From Trebonia sp963777905 (lineage in GTDB: Bacteria; Actinomycetota; Actinomycetes; Streptosporangiales; Streptosporangiaceae): 64,000 bases of DNA. The notes beneath the pieces are model-generated. The model was not told the DNA's origin. It saw only the letters and a program-made list of their open reading frames with translations, and made no database searches. The stretch covers positions 78,653-142,652 of the forward strand of contig CAVZSM010000038.1 of assembly GCA_963777905.1 (NCBI GenBank), in the 5' to 3' direction. Below, in pieces: positions 17,266-24,623 of the stretch (its first letter is position 1; each line of letters starts with the position of its first letter). The translations under genes and the position numbers were made by a program.

Positions 17266-18093
17266 ATGACGGATGAACCCACGATCGATGAGCAGGACGG
17301 CGACTTCGTCCAGTCCCTCGACCGCGGCCTTTCCGTGATCCGGGCCTTCGACGCCGACCACGCCAGCCTCAGCCTCTCCGAGGTCGCGGCCGCCACCGGA
17401 CTCAGCCGCGCGGCGGCCCGCCGCTTCCTGCACACCCTGGTGCACCTCGGCTACATGCGGGGCAACGACGGCCGGTTCACGCTGCGCCCCAAGATCCTCG
17501 AACTCGGGTACGCCTACCTGTCCAGCCTGACCCTCCCCGAGGTCGCGATGCCGCACATGGAGGAGCTCGTCGAGGAGGTCCGCGAGTCCTCCTCCGTGTC
17601 CGAACTCGACGGCGAAGACGTCGTCTACATCGCCCGCGTCCCGACCAAGCGGATCATGACGATGACGATCAGCGTCGGCACCCGCTTCCCCGCCTACGCG
17701 ACGTCGATGGGGCGCGTGCTGCTCGCGGCCCAGCCGGAGGACTGGCTGGAGCGGTACCTGGCCGCTGTCAGCCTGCACGGCCTGACCGGGCGCACCATCA
17801 CCAGCCCCGGCGGGCTGCGACAGGAGCTGCGCAAGATCCGCGGCCGCGGCTGGGCGCTGGTGGACCAGGAGCTGGAAGAGGGGCTGCGCTCGCTCGCCGC
17901 GCCGATCAGGAACGGCGACGGCAGGGTGGTCGCCGCCATCAACGTGTCCACGCACGCGGGCCGGCGCAGCCTGGAAAGCATCGTGCGCGACCTGCTCCAC
18001 CCGCTGCTCGCCACGGCGGAGCGCATCGGGCGGGACCTGACGGCAACTCCCGGGGGGCGTAATCCAGCATGGGGGGCTGCCCGCCCTACATAA
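17266..18093 (+). CDS. IclR family regulator (PobR/PcaR-like)
   Basis: A 275-residue regulator. The winged helix occupies about residues 15-75 (V-Q-S-L-D-R-G-L-S-V-I-R-A-F, then L-S-E-V-A-A-A-T-G-L-S-R-A-A-A-R-R-F-L). The ligand domain follows, with V-G-T-R-F-P-A-Y-A-T-S-M-G-R-V-L-L near 143. That block and the D-Q-E-L-E-E-G-L-R-S-L motif are characteristic of the PcaR/PobR subgroup that senses protocatechuate-type acids. ATG 17266 has GGGAGG upstream; the frame open to 17116 is upstream DNA. It is divergent from pobA, so control of 4-hydroxybenzoate use is the natural inference. Confidence 0.88.
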   Translation: MTDEPTIDEQDGDFVQSLDRGLSVIRAFDADHASLSLSEVAAATGLSRAAARRFLHTLVHLGYMRGNDGRFTLRPKILELGYAYLSSLTLPEVAMPHMEELVEEVRESSSVSELDGEDVVYIARVPTKRIMTMTISVGTRFPAYATSMGRVLLAAQPEDWLERYLAAVSLHGLTGRTITSPGGLRQELRKIRGRGWALVDQELEEGLRSLAAPIRNGDGRVVAAINVSTHAGRRSLESIVRDLLHPLLATAERIGRDLTATPGGRNPAWGAARPT

Positions 18094-18109
18094 CCTCCTG
18101 GCCCGGGAT

Positions 18110-18138
18110 CCCCCCGCGTTGGGGGACTGCCCGTCCCC
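18110..18138 (+). promoter_or_regulatory. Two mutually exclusive hairpins ahead of upp
   Basis: CCCCC (about 18111-18115) can pair with GGGGG (18121-18125). Alternatively GGGGAC (18122-18127) can pair with GTCCCC (18133-18138). Both use the same G run, so only one can form, as in attenuators. The spot lies between the IclR stop and the upp start. No T tract is present, so a simple intrinsic terminator is not shown. Confidence 0.35.
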
Positions 18139-18193
18139 ATACCTCCCTGGGCCACCTGACATCTCGGTGCGTCACCTGCAACACTTGCTGTCC

Positions 18194-18826
18194 ATGCGCA
18201 CGCTGCTCGCCGACCATCCGCTGGTCACGCACAAGCTCACCCTGCTCCGCGACGCGGCCACCGACACCGCCACCTTCCGCAGGCTCGCTGACGAGCTGGT
18301 CACCCTGCTCGCCTACGAGGCGACCCGCGAGATCCGCCTCACCGACGTGACCGTCCAGACGCCGGTCGGCACCGCCGTCGGCGCCAAGCTGGCGGATCCC
18401 ATGCCGCTGATCGTCCCGGTGCTGCGCGCGGGCATCGGCATGCTCGACGGCATGACCCGGCTGCTGCCGCAGGCCGGCGTCGGCTTCGTCGGCATGGTGC
18501 GGGACGAGGAGTCGCTGGTCGCCTCGACGTACGCGAACCGGCTGCCCGTCGACCTGACGGGCCGCGAGGTGTTCGTGCTCGACCCGATGCTCGCCACCGG
18601 CGGGACGCTCATCACGGTGATCGGCATGCTCCGCGACCGCGGCGCCGCGACGGTGACCGCGATCTGCCTGCTCGCCGCCCCGGAAGGGCTGACCCGCGTC
18701 GACGAGGCGTTCCCCGGCGATTTCGTGCGGGTGGTCACCGGTGCCGTCGACGACCGGCTGAACGACAAGGGGTACATCGTCCCCGGTCTCGGTGACGCTG
18801 GCGACCGGCTTTTCGGCGAAATCTAG
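18194..18826 (+). CDS. upp: Uracil phosphoribosyltransferase
   Basis: A 210-residue enzyme making UMP from uracil and PRPP. The start at ATG 18194 gives the usual N terminus (D-H-P-L-V-T-H-K-L-T near residue 7). Other signatures are R-R-L-A-D-E-L-V-T-L-L-A-Y-E-A-T-R, P-V-L-R-A-G-I-G-M-L-D-G-M, the PRPP loop V-L-D-P-M-L-A-T-G-G-T near 135, and the uracil-binding end G-Y-I-V-P-G-L-G-D-A-G-D-R. It is full length for the family. It salvages uracil and would complement the nucleoside genes 13 kb downstream. Confidence 0.95.
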   Translation: MRTLLADHPLVTHKLTLLRDAATDTATFRRLADELVTLLAYEATREIRLTDVTVQTPVGTAVGAKLADPMPLIVPVLRAGIGMLDGMTRLLPQAGVGFVGMVRDEESLVASTYANRLPVDLTGREVFVLDPMLATGGTLITVIGMLRDRGAATVTAICLLAAPEGLTRVDEAFPGDFVRVVTGAVDDRLNDKGYIVPGLGDAGDRLFGEI

Positions 18827-18864
18827 CCCGAACGTACGCTGCTGACTCCGCGACCAGCCATTGC

Positions 18865-19233
18865 TCAGGACGCGGGGTCAGCCGGCCGGCGGCGCTCCAG
18901 CGCAGCCAAGCGCAGCTCCAGCTGGTCGACGCGGTGCCTGAGCAGTTCGAGCTGCGCCTCGTCGGCGAGCCGCCGCTCGGCCGAGCGGCGTAGCCGCGGC
19001 GAGGCCTCTGCGCGCTCGGCGACCACGTCGAGCGGCACCACCCGTTGCGGCCCGTGCGGGCCGTCGACGAGCCGGGACGGAATCTGGCCGGTCCGGTACC
19101 AGTTGCGCAGCGCCGCCCGGGACACGCCGGTGTCGGCGGCCGCCCGCTCGAGCGTCACCCAGTCCGACCCGTCCATCCGCATGCCGAGCTCGAGCTCGAG
19201 TTCCCACTCGTCGAGCCGGTCCTCCCACTCCAT
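18865..19233 (-). CDS. Small MerR/excisionase-like HTH protein with coiled coil
   Basis: A 122-residue protein. After an acidic start (E-W-E-D-R-L-D-E-W-E-L-E-L-E-L) comes a helix-turn-helix of the MerR/excisionase type at about residues 26-60, with L-E-R-A-A-A-D-T-G-V-S-R-A-A-L-R-N-W-Y-R-T-G-Q-I-P. A C-terminal heptad-like helix (L-E-L-L-R-H-R-V-D-Q-L-E-L-R-L-A-A-L) should dimerise. It is divergently paired, 83 bases away, with the ClpC N-domain protein. It probably binds that shared promoter, but this is inference. Confidence 0.75.
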   Translation of the reverse strand: MEWEDRLDEWELELELGMRMDGSDWVTLERAAADTGVSRAALRNWYRTGQIPSRLVDGPHGPQRVVPLDVVAERAEASPRLRRSAERRLADEAQLELLRHRVDQLELRLAALERRRPADPAS

Positions 19234-19316
19234 CGCCTGCTCCCTCTCTATTGCCAGCTAACCCTACTAATAGCATGGTATTGACGGGGTTGGAAGCAGA
19301 GGTCCACGCTAGTTCC
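19234..19316. promoter_or_regulatory. Divergent promoter region of the HTH and Clp N-domain genes
   Basis: This 83-base gap between divergent starts is relatively AT-rich (CTAACCCTACTAATAGCATG) and contains TTGACGGGG near 19281. It must hold promoters for both genes. I see no clear palindrome matching a known Clp regulator such as HspR or ClgR. Confidence 0.4.
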
Positions 19317-20345
19317 ATGTTCGAGCGATTCACCGCCTACGCGCGGCACACGGTCGTCCTCTCCCAGGAAGAGGCGCGCCGGATGAACCACAACTACATC
19401 GGGACCGAGCACATCCTGCTCGGCCTGCTCGGCGAGCCTGCTGGCGTCGCCTACCGCGTCCTCGAGGCCCACGGCATGACGCTGAAGGGTGTCAGGGAGG
19501 AAATCGCCGAGCTCATCGGGCCCGGCAAGCAGGCGCAACGCAACGGGCACATCCCGTTCACCCCTCGGGCAAAGAAAACCCTGGAGCTGGCGCTGCGCGA
19601 GGCGGTGCAGCTGAAGCACAACTACATCGGCACCGAGCACATCCTGCTCGGCCTGATGCGGGAAGGCGACGGTGTGGCCGCCCAGGTCATGCGGAAGCAC
19701 ACCGACCTGATGGAACTCCGGATGGCCGTGCTCGACTCGGTGCCTGCCGGGAAAGCCGAAGAAGAAGGCGATCCGGGGGACGAGGCAACCAACAGCGTGC
19801 TCCGCTGGCTGCGCCAGCGGCTGACGGCGTACGGTCCTCCAAGGGAGGCCCGGTTGCGTCTCGGGCAGGGCGAGGCCGAGCCGACGTTGCGGGTCACCCC
19901 AGCGGGCGAGGTCACGCTCACCGAGGCCACCCGGCTGGCCGGCGAACAGCCCGTCGGGTCGCACCACCTGCTGCTCGCCGCGCTCGCCGACTCCGAGTCC
20001 GCCGCCGCCCGGGCGCTGCAGAACCTCGGCGTGGACCTCGACCAGGCCAAGGAGGCGCTGCGCGCCGCTGAGGTCGCGGGCACCACCGACGAACAGCCAG
20101 AACAGGCAGGCCGCCGCCACATGATCGTCCGCATCGCCGAGGACAAGATCACGATCGAGGCTGCCGACCCGCTGCTCCTGGTGACGGCCCAGGCCGCGCT
20201 CCGCGCGCTCGGCGACGAGGCCGTCACCGCCGGCGAAATCCGCGGCGACCAGCCAGCGGGCGCGCCACTGGCCCCCGTCTGGCAAGCCATCCGCGAGAGC
20301 CTGGCCACGATCCGGCAGAACGCCGAACCCCCCGAGGCCGCCTGA
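19317..20345 (+). CDS. Stand-alone ClpC N-domain protein (no ATPase)
   Basis: A 342-residue protein whose first 150 residues match the double Clp N repeat of ClpC. F-E-R-F-T-A-Y-A-R starts it, and the N-H-N-Y-I-G-T-E-H-I-L-L-G-L block occurs at about residues 23 and 100. A second, diverged N-type repeat (T-L-T-E-A-T-R-L-A region, G-S-H-H-L-L-L-A-A-L-A-D) lies near 200-260. There are no Walker motifs, so it cannot unfold substrates. In the family the N domain binds adaptors and arginine-phosphorylated or stress substrates, so this could be an adaptor or decoy. ATG 19317 matches the ClpC start exactly. Confidence 0.85.
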   Translation: MFERFTAYARHTVVLSQEEARRMNHNYIGTEHILLGLLGEPAGVAYRVLEAHGMTLKGVREEIAELIGPGKQAQRNGHIPFTPRAKKTLELALREAVQLKHNYIGTEHILLGLMREGDGVAAQVMRKHTDLMELRMAVLDSVPAGKAEEEGDPGDEATNSVLRWLRQRLTAYGPPREARLRLGQGEAEPTLRVTPAGEVTLTEATRLAGEQPVGSHHLLLAALADSESAAARALQNLGVDLDQAKEALRAAEVAGTTDEQPEQAGRRHMIVRIAEDKITIEAADPLLLVTAQAALRALGDEAVTAGEIRGDQPAGAPLAPVWQAIRESLATIRQNAEPPEAA

Positions 20346-20509
20346 TCCTGCCCCCGGCCCCGACCGCGACGCCTGTCGCCCGGCCGCACCCGCCGGCGCC
20401 TGGTGCCCGGCAGCCCCTCCAACGCCTGTCGCCCGACCGCCGACGCCTGTTGCCCGGCGGCGCCCCGCCGGAGCCCGGTCGCCTCGGCCGCTCAAGCCAC
20501 TTCCGTTGG

Positions 20510-20577
20510 CTTTGTTGACGTGATGACCACTTTACGGATCGAGTGAACGGTCACAGGTGGTCACGACGTCAACAAAG
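20510..20577 (+). repeat. Hairpin unit 1 of 3
   Basis: The left arm is CTTTGTTGACGTGATGACCA and the right arm TGGTCACGACGTCAACAAAG. They pair at 18 of 20 positions, with one 2x2 internal loop. The 28-base centre includes GAGTGAACGGTCACAGG. Total length is 68 bases, identical to units 2 and 3. Confidence 0.9.
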
Positions 20578-20654
20578 TGGTCTAGGCATGCAGCCGGGCG
20601 GCCGAACGTGGCCGGGAGCGACTTCCCATTAGCCACATCAGTCGCCTCCGTCGA

Positions 20655-20722
20655 CTTTGCAGCCGGCGTGACCATTTTCCAGGGTGAGTGACCGGTCACA
20701 GGTGGTCACGCCGGCTGCAAAG
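20655..20722 (+). repeat. Hairpin unit 2 of 3 (perfect stem)
   Basis: The left arm is CTTTGCAGCCGGCGTGACCA and the right arm is its exact complement, giving a perfect 20-base-pair stem. The 28-base centre contains the palindrome GTGACCGGTCAC. Only the outer CTTTG/CAAAG and the inner TGACCA/TGGTCA of the arms are shared with unit 1; the middle nine positions differ. Confidence 0.93.
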
Positions 20723-20830
20723 TGGCGCTGCGCGTGGATCCCGAGCGCCAAATGCGGCAGGGCATTGCACCCCAGGTGGCCGGGCGCGGCAGAGGCGATC
20801 CCCACTGGTCACGTGACTCACTCGCGTGGA

Positions 20831-20898
20831 CTTTGTGCATGAAATGACCATATTCGGGGTGGAGTGACCGGTCACAAGTGGTTGTTTCGTGCACAAAG
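20831..20898 (+). repeat. Hairpin unit 3 of 3 (G-U wobbles on the plus strand)
   Basis: The left arm is CTTTGTGCATGAAATGACCA and the right arm TGGTTGTTTCGTGCACAAAG. Read as plus-strand RNA all 20 positions pair, with three G-U wobbles; the minus-strand RNA would have C-A mismatches there. The centre again has GTGACCGGTCAC. The unit ends 180 bases before the start of the APH-like gene. Confidence 0.92.
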
Positions 20899-21078
20899 TA
20901 ATCCTAGGTATCCAGCCCCGGGCGCCGGACGTGGCGGGAGCGGCTCGTGTTACGGGAGTGAGGATGCCTCACGTGGTGGAGCGCGGTGCCGGGGCGCCAC
21001 CAGGGTCGGGGTTGCGGGTGGCTCGGCGGGGCGGGGTTTTTAGTGGCTCGGGGTGGTGGGGGTGGGAGACTCGGGGGC

Positions 21079-21765
21079 ATGGCGGAGGCGGGGCCTGGGC
21101 GGCTGATCGCGGGCGGGCGGAGCGCGGATGTTTACGAGGCCGGGGACGGGCGGGTGCTGCGGCGGTACCGGGACGGGCGGCCGGCGGACCGGGTGGTCAG
21201 GGAGGCCGAGGTCATGGCGCACGCCCGGGCGCACGGGGTGCCTGTGCCCGAGGTGTTCGACGTCGCCGGGTGCGACATCGTGATGGAGCGGGCGGACGGG
21301 CCGACCATGCTCACCGTGCTTGGCCGCCGGCCGTTGGCGTTCCGGCGGCAGGCCAGGCTGCTGGCGCGGCTGCACGCCGTGGTGCACGCGGTACCGGCGC
21401 TGGAGTGGCTCCCCGCGCCGTTCGGCGACGGGGACGGGGCGCAGGTGCTGTTGCACCGGGACCTGCATCCGCAGAACGTGATCCTCACGGCCGACGGCCC
21501 GCGGATCATCGACTGGGAAGGCGCCGCGCGCGGGCCTGCGGTCGCCGACGTGGCGATGACCTGGGTGATCGTGGGGTTCTCCGATGTTGCGGGTCTCACG
21601 AATGCCGGGGTGCGGACGGTGCAGGCGCTGTTCACCAGGTCTTTCCTGGCCGCGGCAGGCCCGGTGGACCGGGACTGGCTGGCGGCCGCCGTCCGGCAGC
21701 GGCTCACCGATCCCCACCTGCTGCCACCAGAACGAGTCAGGCTGGAACGCCTGCGCGTCGCGTAG
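21079..21765 (+). CDS. APH-like small-molecule phosphotransferase
   Basis: A 228-residue kinase-fold protein of the aminoglycoside/choline phosphotransferase class. The N-lobe has G-G-R-S-A-D-V-Y near residue 12 and R-E-A-E near 42. The catalytic loop is L-H-R-D-L-H-P-Q-N-V-I near 131, and the metal-binding motif is I-I-D-W-E-G-A near 147. It is short for an aminoglycoside kinase (usually 260 or more residues), so a metabolic substrate is as likely as resistance. ATG 21079 is the first start consistent with the family N terminus; longer frames run through the repeat region. Its leader could include the hairpin units upstream. Confidence 0.8.
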   Translation: MAEAGPGRLIAGGRSADVYEAGDGRVLRRYRDGRPADRVVREAEVMAHARAHGVPVPEVFDVAGCDIVMERADGPTMLTVLGRRPLAFRRQARLLARLHAVVHAVPALEWLPAPFGDGDGAQVLLHRDLHPQNVILTADGPRIIDWEGAARGPAVADVAMTWVIVGFSDVAGLTNAGVRTVQALFTRSFLAAAGPVDRDWLAAAVRQRLTDPHLLPPERVRLERLRVA

Positions 21766-21987
21766 GGGCGCGGGCGGTGGGGGCGCCGGACACTGGAATG
21801 ACCCGTGGTACCGGGTCGATCCGGGGTCCCCACTCGTCCCCGCCCGGTACTGGTCCCCCCACCCCAACGAGTGGCTCCCCAAGCACGGTGCCCGGCGCCC
21901 CGTCATGAGCTAACCGCGTCGGCGCGGCTGCCGCCATCCCCGAACTCAGGGATGCCGCCGCCGCGGCGACCCGCCTAGACTGGCTCG

Positions 21988-22998
21988 GTGGCCGCGCACG
22001 TCAGCACTGCGTCCGGCCAGGTTATCCGGCTCACCGACGGCAGCCAGCTGGTGTTCGGGCGAGGACCGGAAGTGGACTTGGCCATCTCAGCCGGGAGGGG
22101 GCTCTCCCGGCGTGCCGGCGTGATCGCGGCCACCACAGAAGGTGCCTGGATCGCCAACATCAGCCGCACCCACGCGCTCTACGTCGCGGGTGACGGCTAC
22201 CGGATCCGGCTGCCGCGGGTGGACGGCGACGGCGACCCCGCGGGCGGCTGGCTCGTCCACGCCGGAACGGCCACGGTCGGCTCGCGCGCCATGCTCGACG
22301 ACGGGCTGCAGATCGCGGTGACCGTCCCAGGCCGGCACCGGCGGCGGCCCGCGGGCACGGCCGACGCCGACGAGGCGGCGGTGGACAGCGAGGGCACGCT
22401 GCTGCCGCTCTACCTGGACCCGATGACCAAGCTGTTCCTGGTGGCGCTGATGTGGTGCCGGCCGTGGCTGCTCGACCCGAGCGCGACGTCGCCGTTGCCG
22501 CGCACCCCGGAGATCGCCAGGGCCGCGCTCGAGGCGACCGGCGCGCATCACGAGCTCGACAGGTTCGACACCGACCCTGAGTACCGCGACCTCCTGTCGG
22601 CGCGAGTCGCCGAGCATCTCAAGGTGCTGCGCCGCAAGATCACCGACCGCGGGCTCGCGGGCCCGGGCGTCCGCCTGTCGGATGAGGTCGCCGTGCGGGT
22701 GCTGATCGAGCACGGCGTGATCGCCGCCTCCGACCTGGGCCTGCTGTCCGATCCCGCGTGGTGCTCGAGGCAGGAGGACCTGTGGTGGAGCAGGGAGTTA
22801 CGGGGCGGGCGGCTGGCCGGGCGGCCCAGTCGACGGACCCGCGCCGACCTGGAACCTGACGCTGGCGCTGCGCTCACCGGGAGCGGTCACGACCGCCGTG
22901 TACTTCCCCAGCGGAATCGGGCCGCGGAAGAAATGGTGTCCCTGGTCGATCGCGTAGCTGAACGTGCCCTGCCGGTCGGTCACCGGCCGGTCCGGTGA
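21988..22998 (+). CDS. FHA domain protein, 3' end read through into the kinase gene
   Basis: A 336-residue frame. Residues 8-110 form an FHA-like phosphothreonine-binding domain (V-F-G-R-G-P-E-V-D-L near 27, L-S-R-R-A-G-V-I near 42, N-I-S-R-T-H near 58). Residues 140-260 are a second helical domain (L-Y-L-D-P-M-T-K-L-F-L-V-A-L-M-W), possibly winged-helix. From about 22798 the frame overlaps the convergent Ser/Thr kinase gene for 201 bases, and the translation turns Arg-rich, so the natural stop was probably near 22790. An FHA protein next to a Ser/Thr kinase suggests it reads that kinase's phosphorylation. Confidence 0.65.
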   Translation: MAAHVSTASGQVIRLTDGSQLVFGRGPEVDLAISAGRGLSRRAGVIAATTEGAWIANISRTHALYVAGDGYRIRLPRVDGDGDPAGGWLVHAGTATVGSRAMLDDGLQIAVTVPGRHRRRPAGTADADEAAVDSEGTLLPLYLDPMTKLFLVALMWCRPWLLDPSATSPLPRTPEIARAALEATGAHHELDRFDTDPEYRDLLSARVAEHLKVLRRKITDRGLAGPGVRLSDEVAVRVLIEHGVIAASDLGLLSDPAWCSRQEDLWWSRELRGGRLAGRPSRRTRADLEPDAGAALTGSGHDRRVLPQRNRAAEEMVSLVDRVAERALPVGHRPVR

Positions 22999-24375
22999 GG
23001 GACCCACGCCGGCCAGGCTGATCGTGACCTGCCGGTCCGGGGGGTAACCGCTGCCGTGGACGATGTAGACCGTCAGGCCGTCCCCGTAGGCCTGGCTGAC
23101 GCAGACCTGCGGTGTGCCGGATGGCTGCTGGCTCACGCACGGCGGCGGCGGAGGCGCGGTAGGCCCCAGCCTGTCCGATCCGCGCAGCAGCGTCCCGAGC
23201 CCGGTCCCCGCGGCGAGCAGCAGGACCACTGCTGCCGCCCAGATGGCCCAGTGAGCCCGCGGCAGCAGGTGTCGCAGGCGTGCCCGCCTGGACGCCGGCC
23301 GGCGCCCGGTCAGGGCGACGGCCGGGCCGAAGCCCGGCAGCGAGTTGAAGCCGGGCAGGTCGGTGTGCGACCCGGACGTGTCGGCGCCGACCGGGGCTCC
23401 CGAGCCGGCGGTGTCACCCGCCGCCCCCTCGCCTGCCACATCCTCGCCTGTCACGCCATCGCCGTTGGCGGTGCCGGGGCCTGCGTGCTGGTAGTCGGCG
23501 ATCAGCGCCATCGCGGAATCCGGCAGGTAGGCGTGGCTGGCGCCGTCCGGTTCCGCGGCGAACGAGCCGAGCCCGGTGAGGATCGCGGCGTTGGTCGGGC
23601 GGTCCCGCGGCACGCGCCGCAGGCAGCCGCTGACCAGGTCGGTCAGCTCGTCTGGCAGGCCGGTGAGGTCAGGCGGCTCTGTCGCGAGCCTGACGAGGAT
23701 GTCCATCACCGTCTCGCCCTGGTAGGGCGGGTGGCCGGTCGCGGCGAACACGATCGTCGCGCCGAGCGAGAAGACGTCGCTGGCCGGCGAGGCCTGCGTG
23801 GCGTCCCTGGCCTGCTCAGGCGCCATGTACGCGGGCGTACCCGCCGCACCGCGGGTGACGGTGAGCTGCACCCGCTCGGCGGCCCTGGCCACCCCGAAGT
23901 CGATCACCCGGGGGCCGTCCGGCGCCACCAGCACGTTCGACGGCTTCACGTCGCGGTGCAGCAGCCCGGCGGCGTGAATCGACTCGAGTGCCTCCGCGCA
24001 GCCCGCGGCGAGCCACCGGACGGCGGGCAACGGCAGCGGGCCGCAGTTGCGGACCAGCGTGCTCAGCGACGGCGCGGGCACATAAGCGGTCGCGACCCAG
24101 GGCAAGTCCGCCTCAGGATCGGCCGCCACCACCGCGGCGGTGAACACGCCGCTCACCTGCCTGGCCGCCGCCACCTCACGAGCGAACCTGGCACGGAAGC
24201 CTGGCTCCTCGGCGAGTTCGATCCTGATCGTTTTCACCGCCACCAGCCGCCCGGCCGTGGACCGGGCGAGGAACACCTGCCCCATCGCCCCGGCACCGAG
24301 CCGGCCGATGATGGCGAAGGGACCGATCTGTTCGGGGTCCCAGCGGCGCAGTGCAGCCACCGACGACTGTGACAT
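22798..24375 (-). CDS. Eukaryotic-type Ser/Thr protein kinase, membrane anchored
   Basis: A 525-residue kinase. The catalytic domain spans about residues 17-280: glycine loop R-L-G-A-G-A-M-G-Q-V, V-A-V-K near 46, H-R-D-V-K-P-S-N near 141, D-F-G near 160, and G-T-P-A-Y-M-A-P-E-Q near 178. A low-complexity linker follows. One membrane helix lies near 387-405 (W-A-I-W-A-A-A-V-V-L-L-L). The outer domain of about 100 residues has V-Y-I-V-H-G-S-G-Y-P-P-D-R-Q-V-T-I and looks like an Ig/PASTA-type sensor. It is convergent with the FHA gene. Signal and substrates are unknown. Confidence 0.92.
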   Translation of the reverse strand: MSQSSVAALRRWDPEQIGPFAIIGRLGAGAMGQVFLARSTAGRLVAVKTIRIELAEEPGFRARFAREVAAARQVSGVFTAAVVAADPEADLPWVATAYVPAPSLSTLVRNCGPLPLPAVRWLAAGCAEALESIHAAGLLHRDVKPSNVLVAPDGPRVIDFGVARAAERVQLTVTRGAAGTPAYMAPEQARDATQASPASDVFSLGATIVFAATGHPPYQGETVMDILVRLATEPPDLTGLPDELTDLVSGCLRRVPRDRPTNAAILTGLGSFAAEPDGASHAYLPDSAMALIADYQHAGPGTANGDGVTGEDVAGEGAAGDTAGSGAPVGADTSGSHTDLPGFNSLPGFGPAVALTGRRPASRRARLRHLLPRAHWAIWAAAVVLLLAAGTGLGTLLRGSDRLGPTAPPPPPCVSQQPSGTPQVCVSQAYGDGLTVYIVHGSGYPPDRQVTISLAGVGPSPDRPVTDRQGTFSYAIDQGHHFFRGPIPLGKYTAVVTAPGERSASVRFQVGAGPSTGPPGQPPAP

Positions 24376-24623
24376 TGGTCAGCTGCCTCCCCACAGGGCA
24401 TGTGACAATTCACAATCTCGCACATTCTGATCCATGGCGGACAGCGAAACCTTCGCGACATTCGGTATCGGATTGGCCTACGGCCGCCACGCGCCGGGAG
24501 GAGGCGGCGGGACGGAGACGGCCGGGCCCGTTCTGTCAGACTAGTGCGCGACACCAAAGGACGATCCGCGGCTTGTTGAAAAGCCGGATTGACCGGGGTT
24601 TTTCTCTTCTCTACCGTCAGGTC

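Larger units (their letters stand above)
20346..21078. other. 733-base gene-free interval with three structured repeat units
   Basis: No credible protein gene lies here. The interval holds three 68-bp hairpin units, at 20510, 20655 and 20831. Diverged flanking sequence is also shared: TCTAGGCATGCAGCC after unit 1 resembles TCCTAGGTATCCAGCC after unit 3, and both continue with ACGTGGCCGGGAGCG or ACGTGGCGGGAGCGG. The whole stretch therefore looks like a tandem triplication of an element of about 145-175 bp. The first 160 bases after the Clp N-domain stop are GC-rich and unremarkable. Confidence 0.85.

Noticed and set aside
20510..20898. CRISPR array
   Set aside because: The units are 68 bases at 145 and 176 base intervals, with the variable part inside the hairpin stem; no direct repeats of CRISPR size and no cas genes.
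20510..20898. Integron attC-like site array
   Set aside because: No GTTRRRY core sites, no integrase and no cassette genes between units, although folded-DNA recombination cannot be fully excluded.
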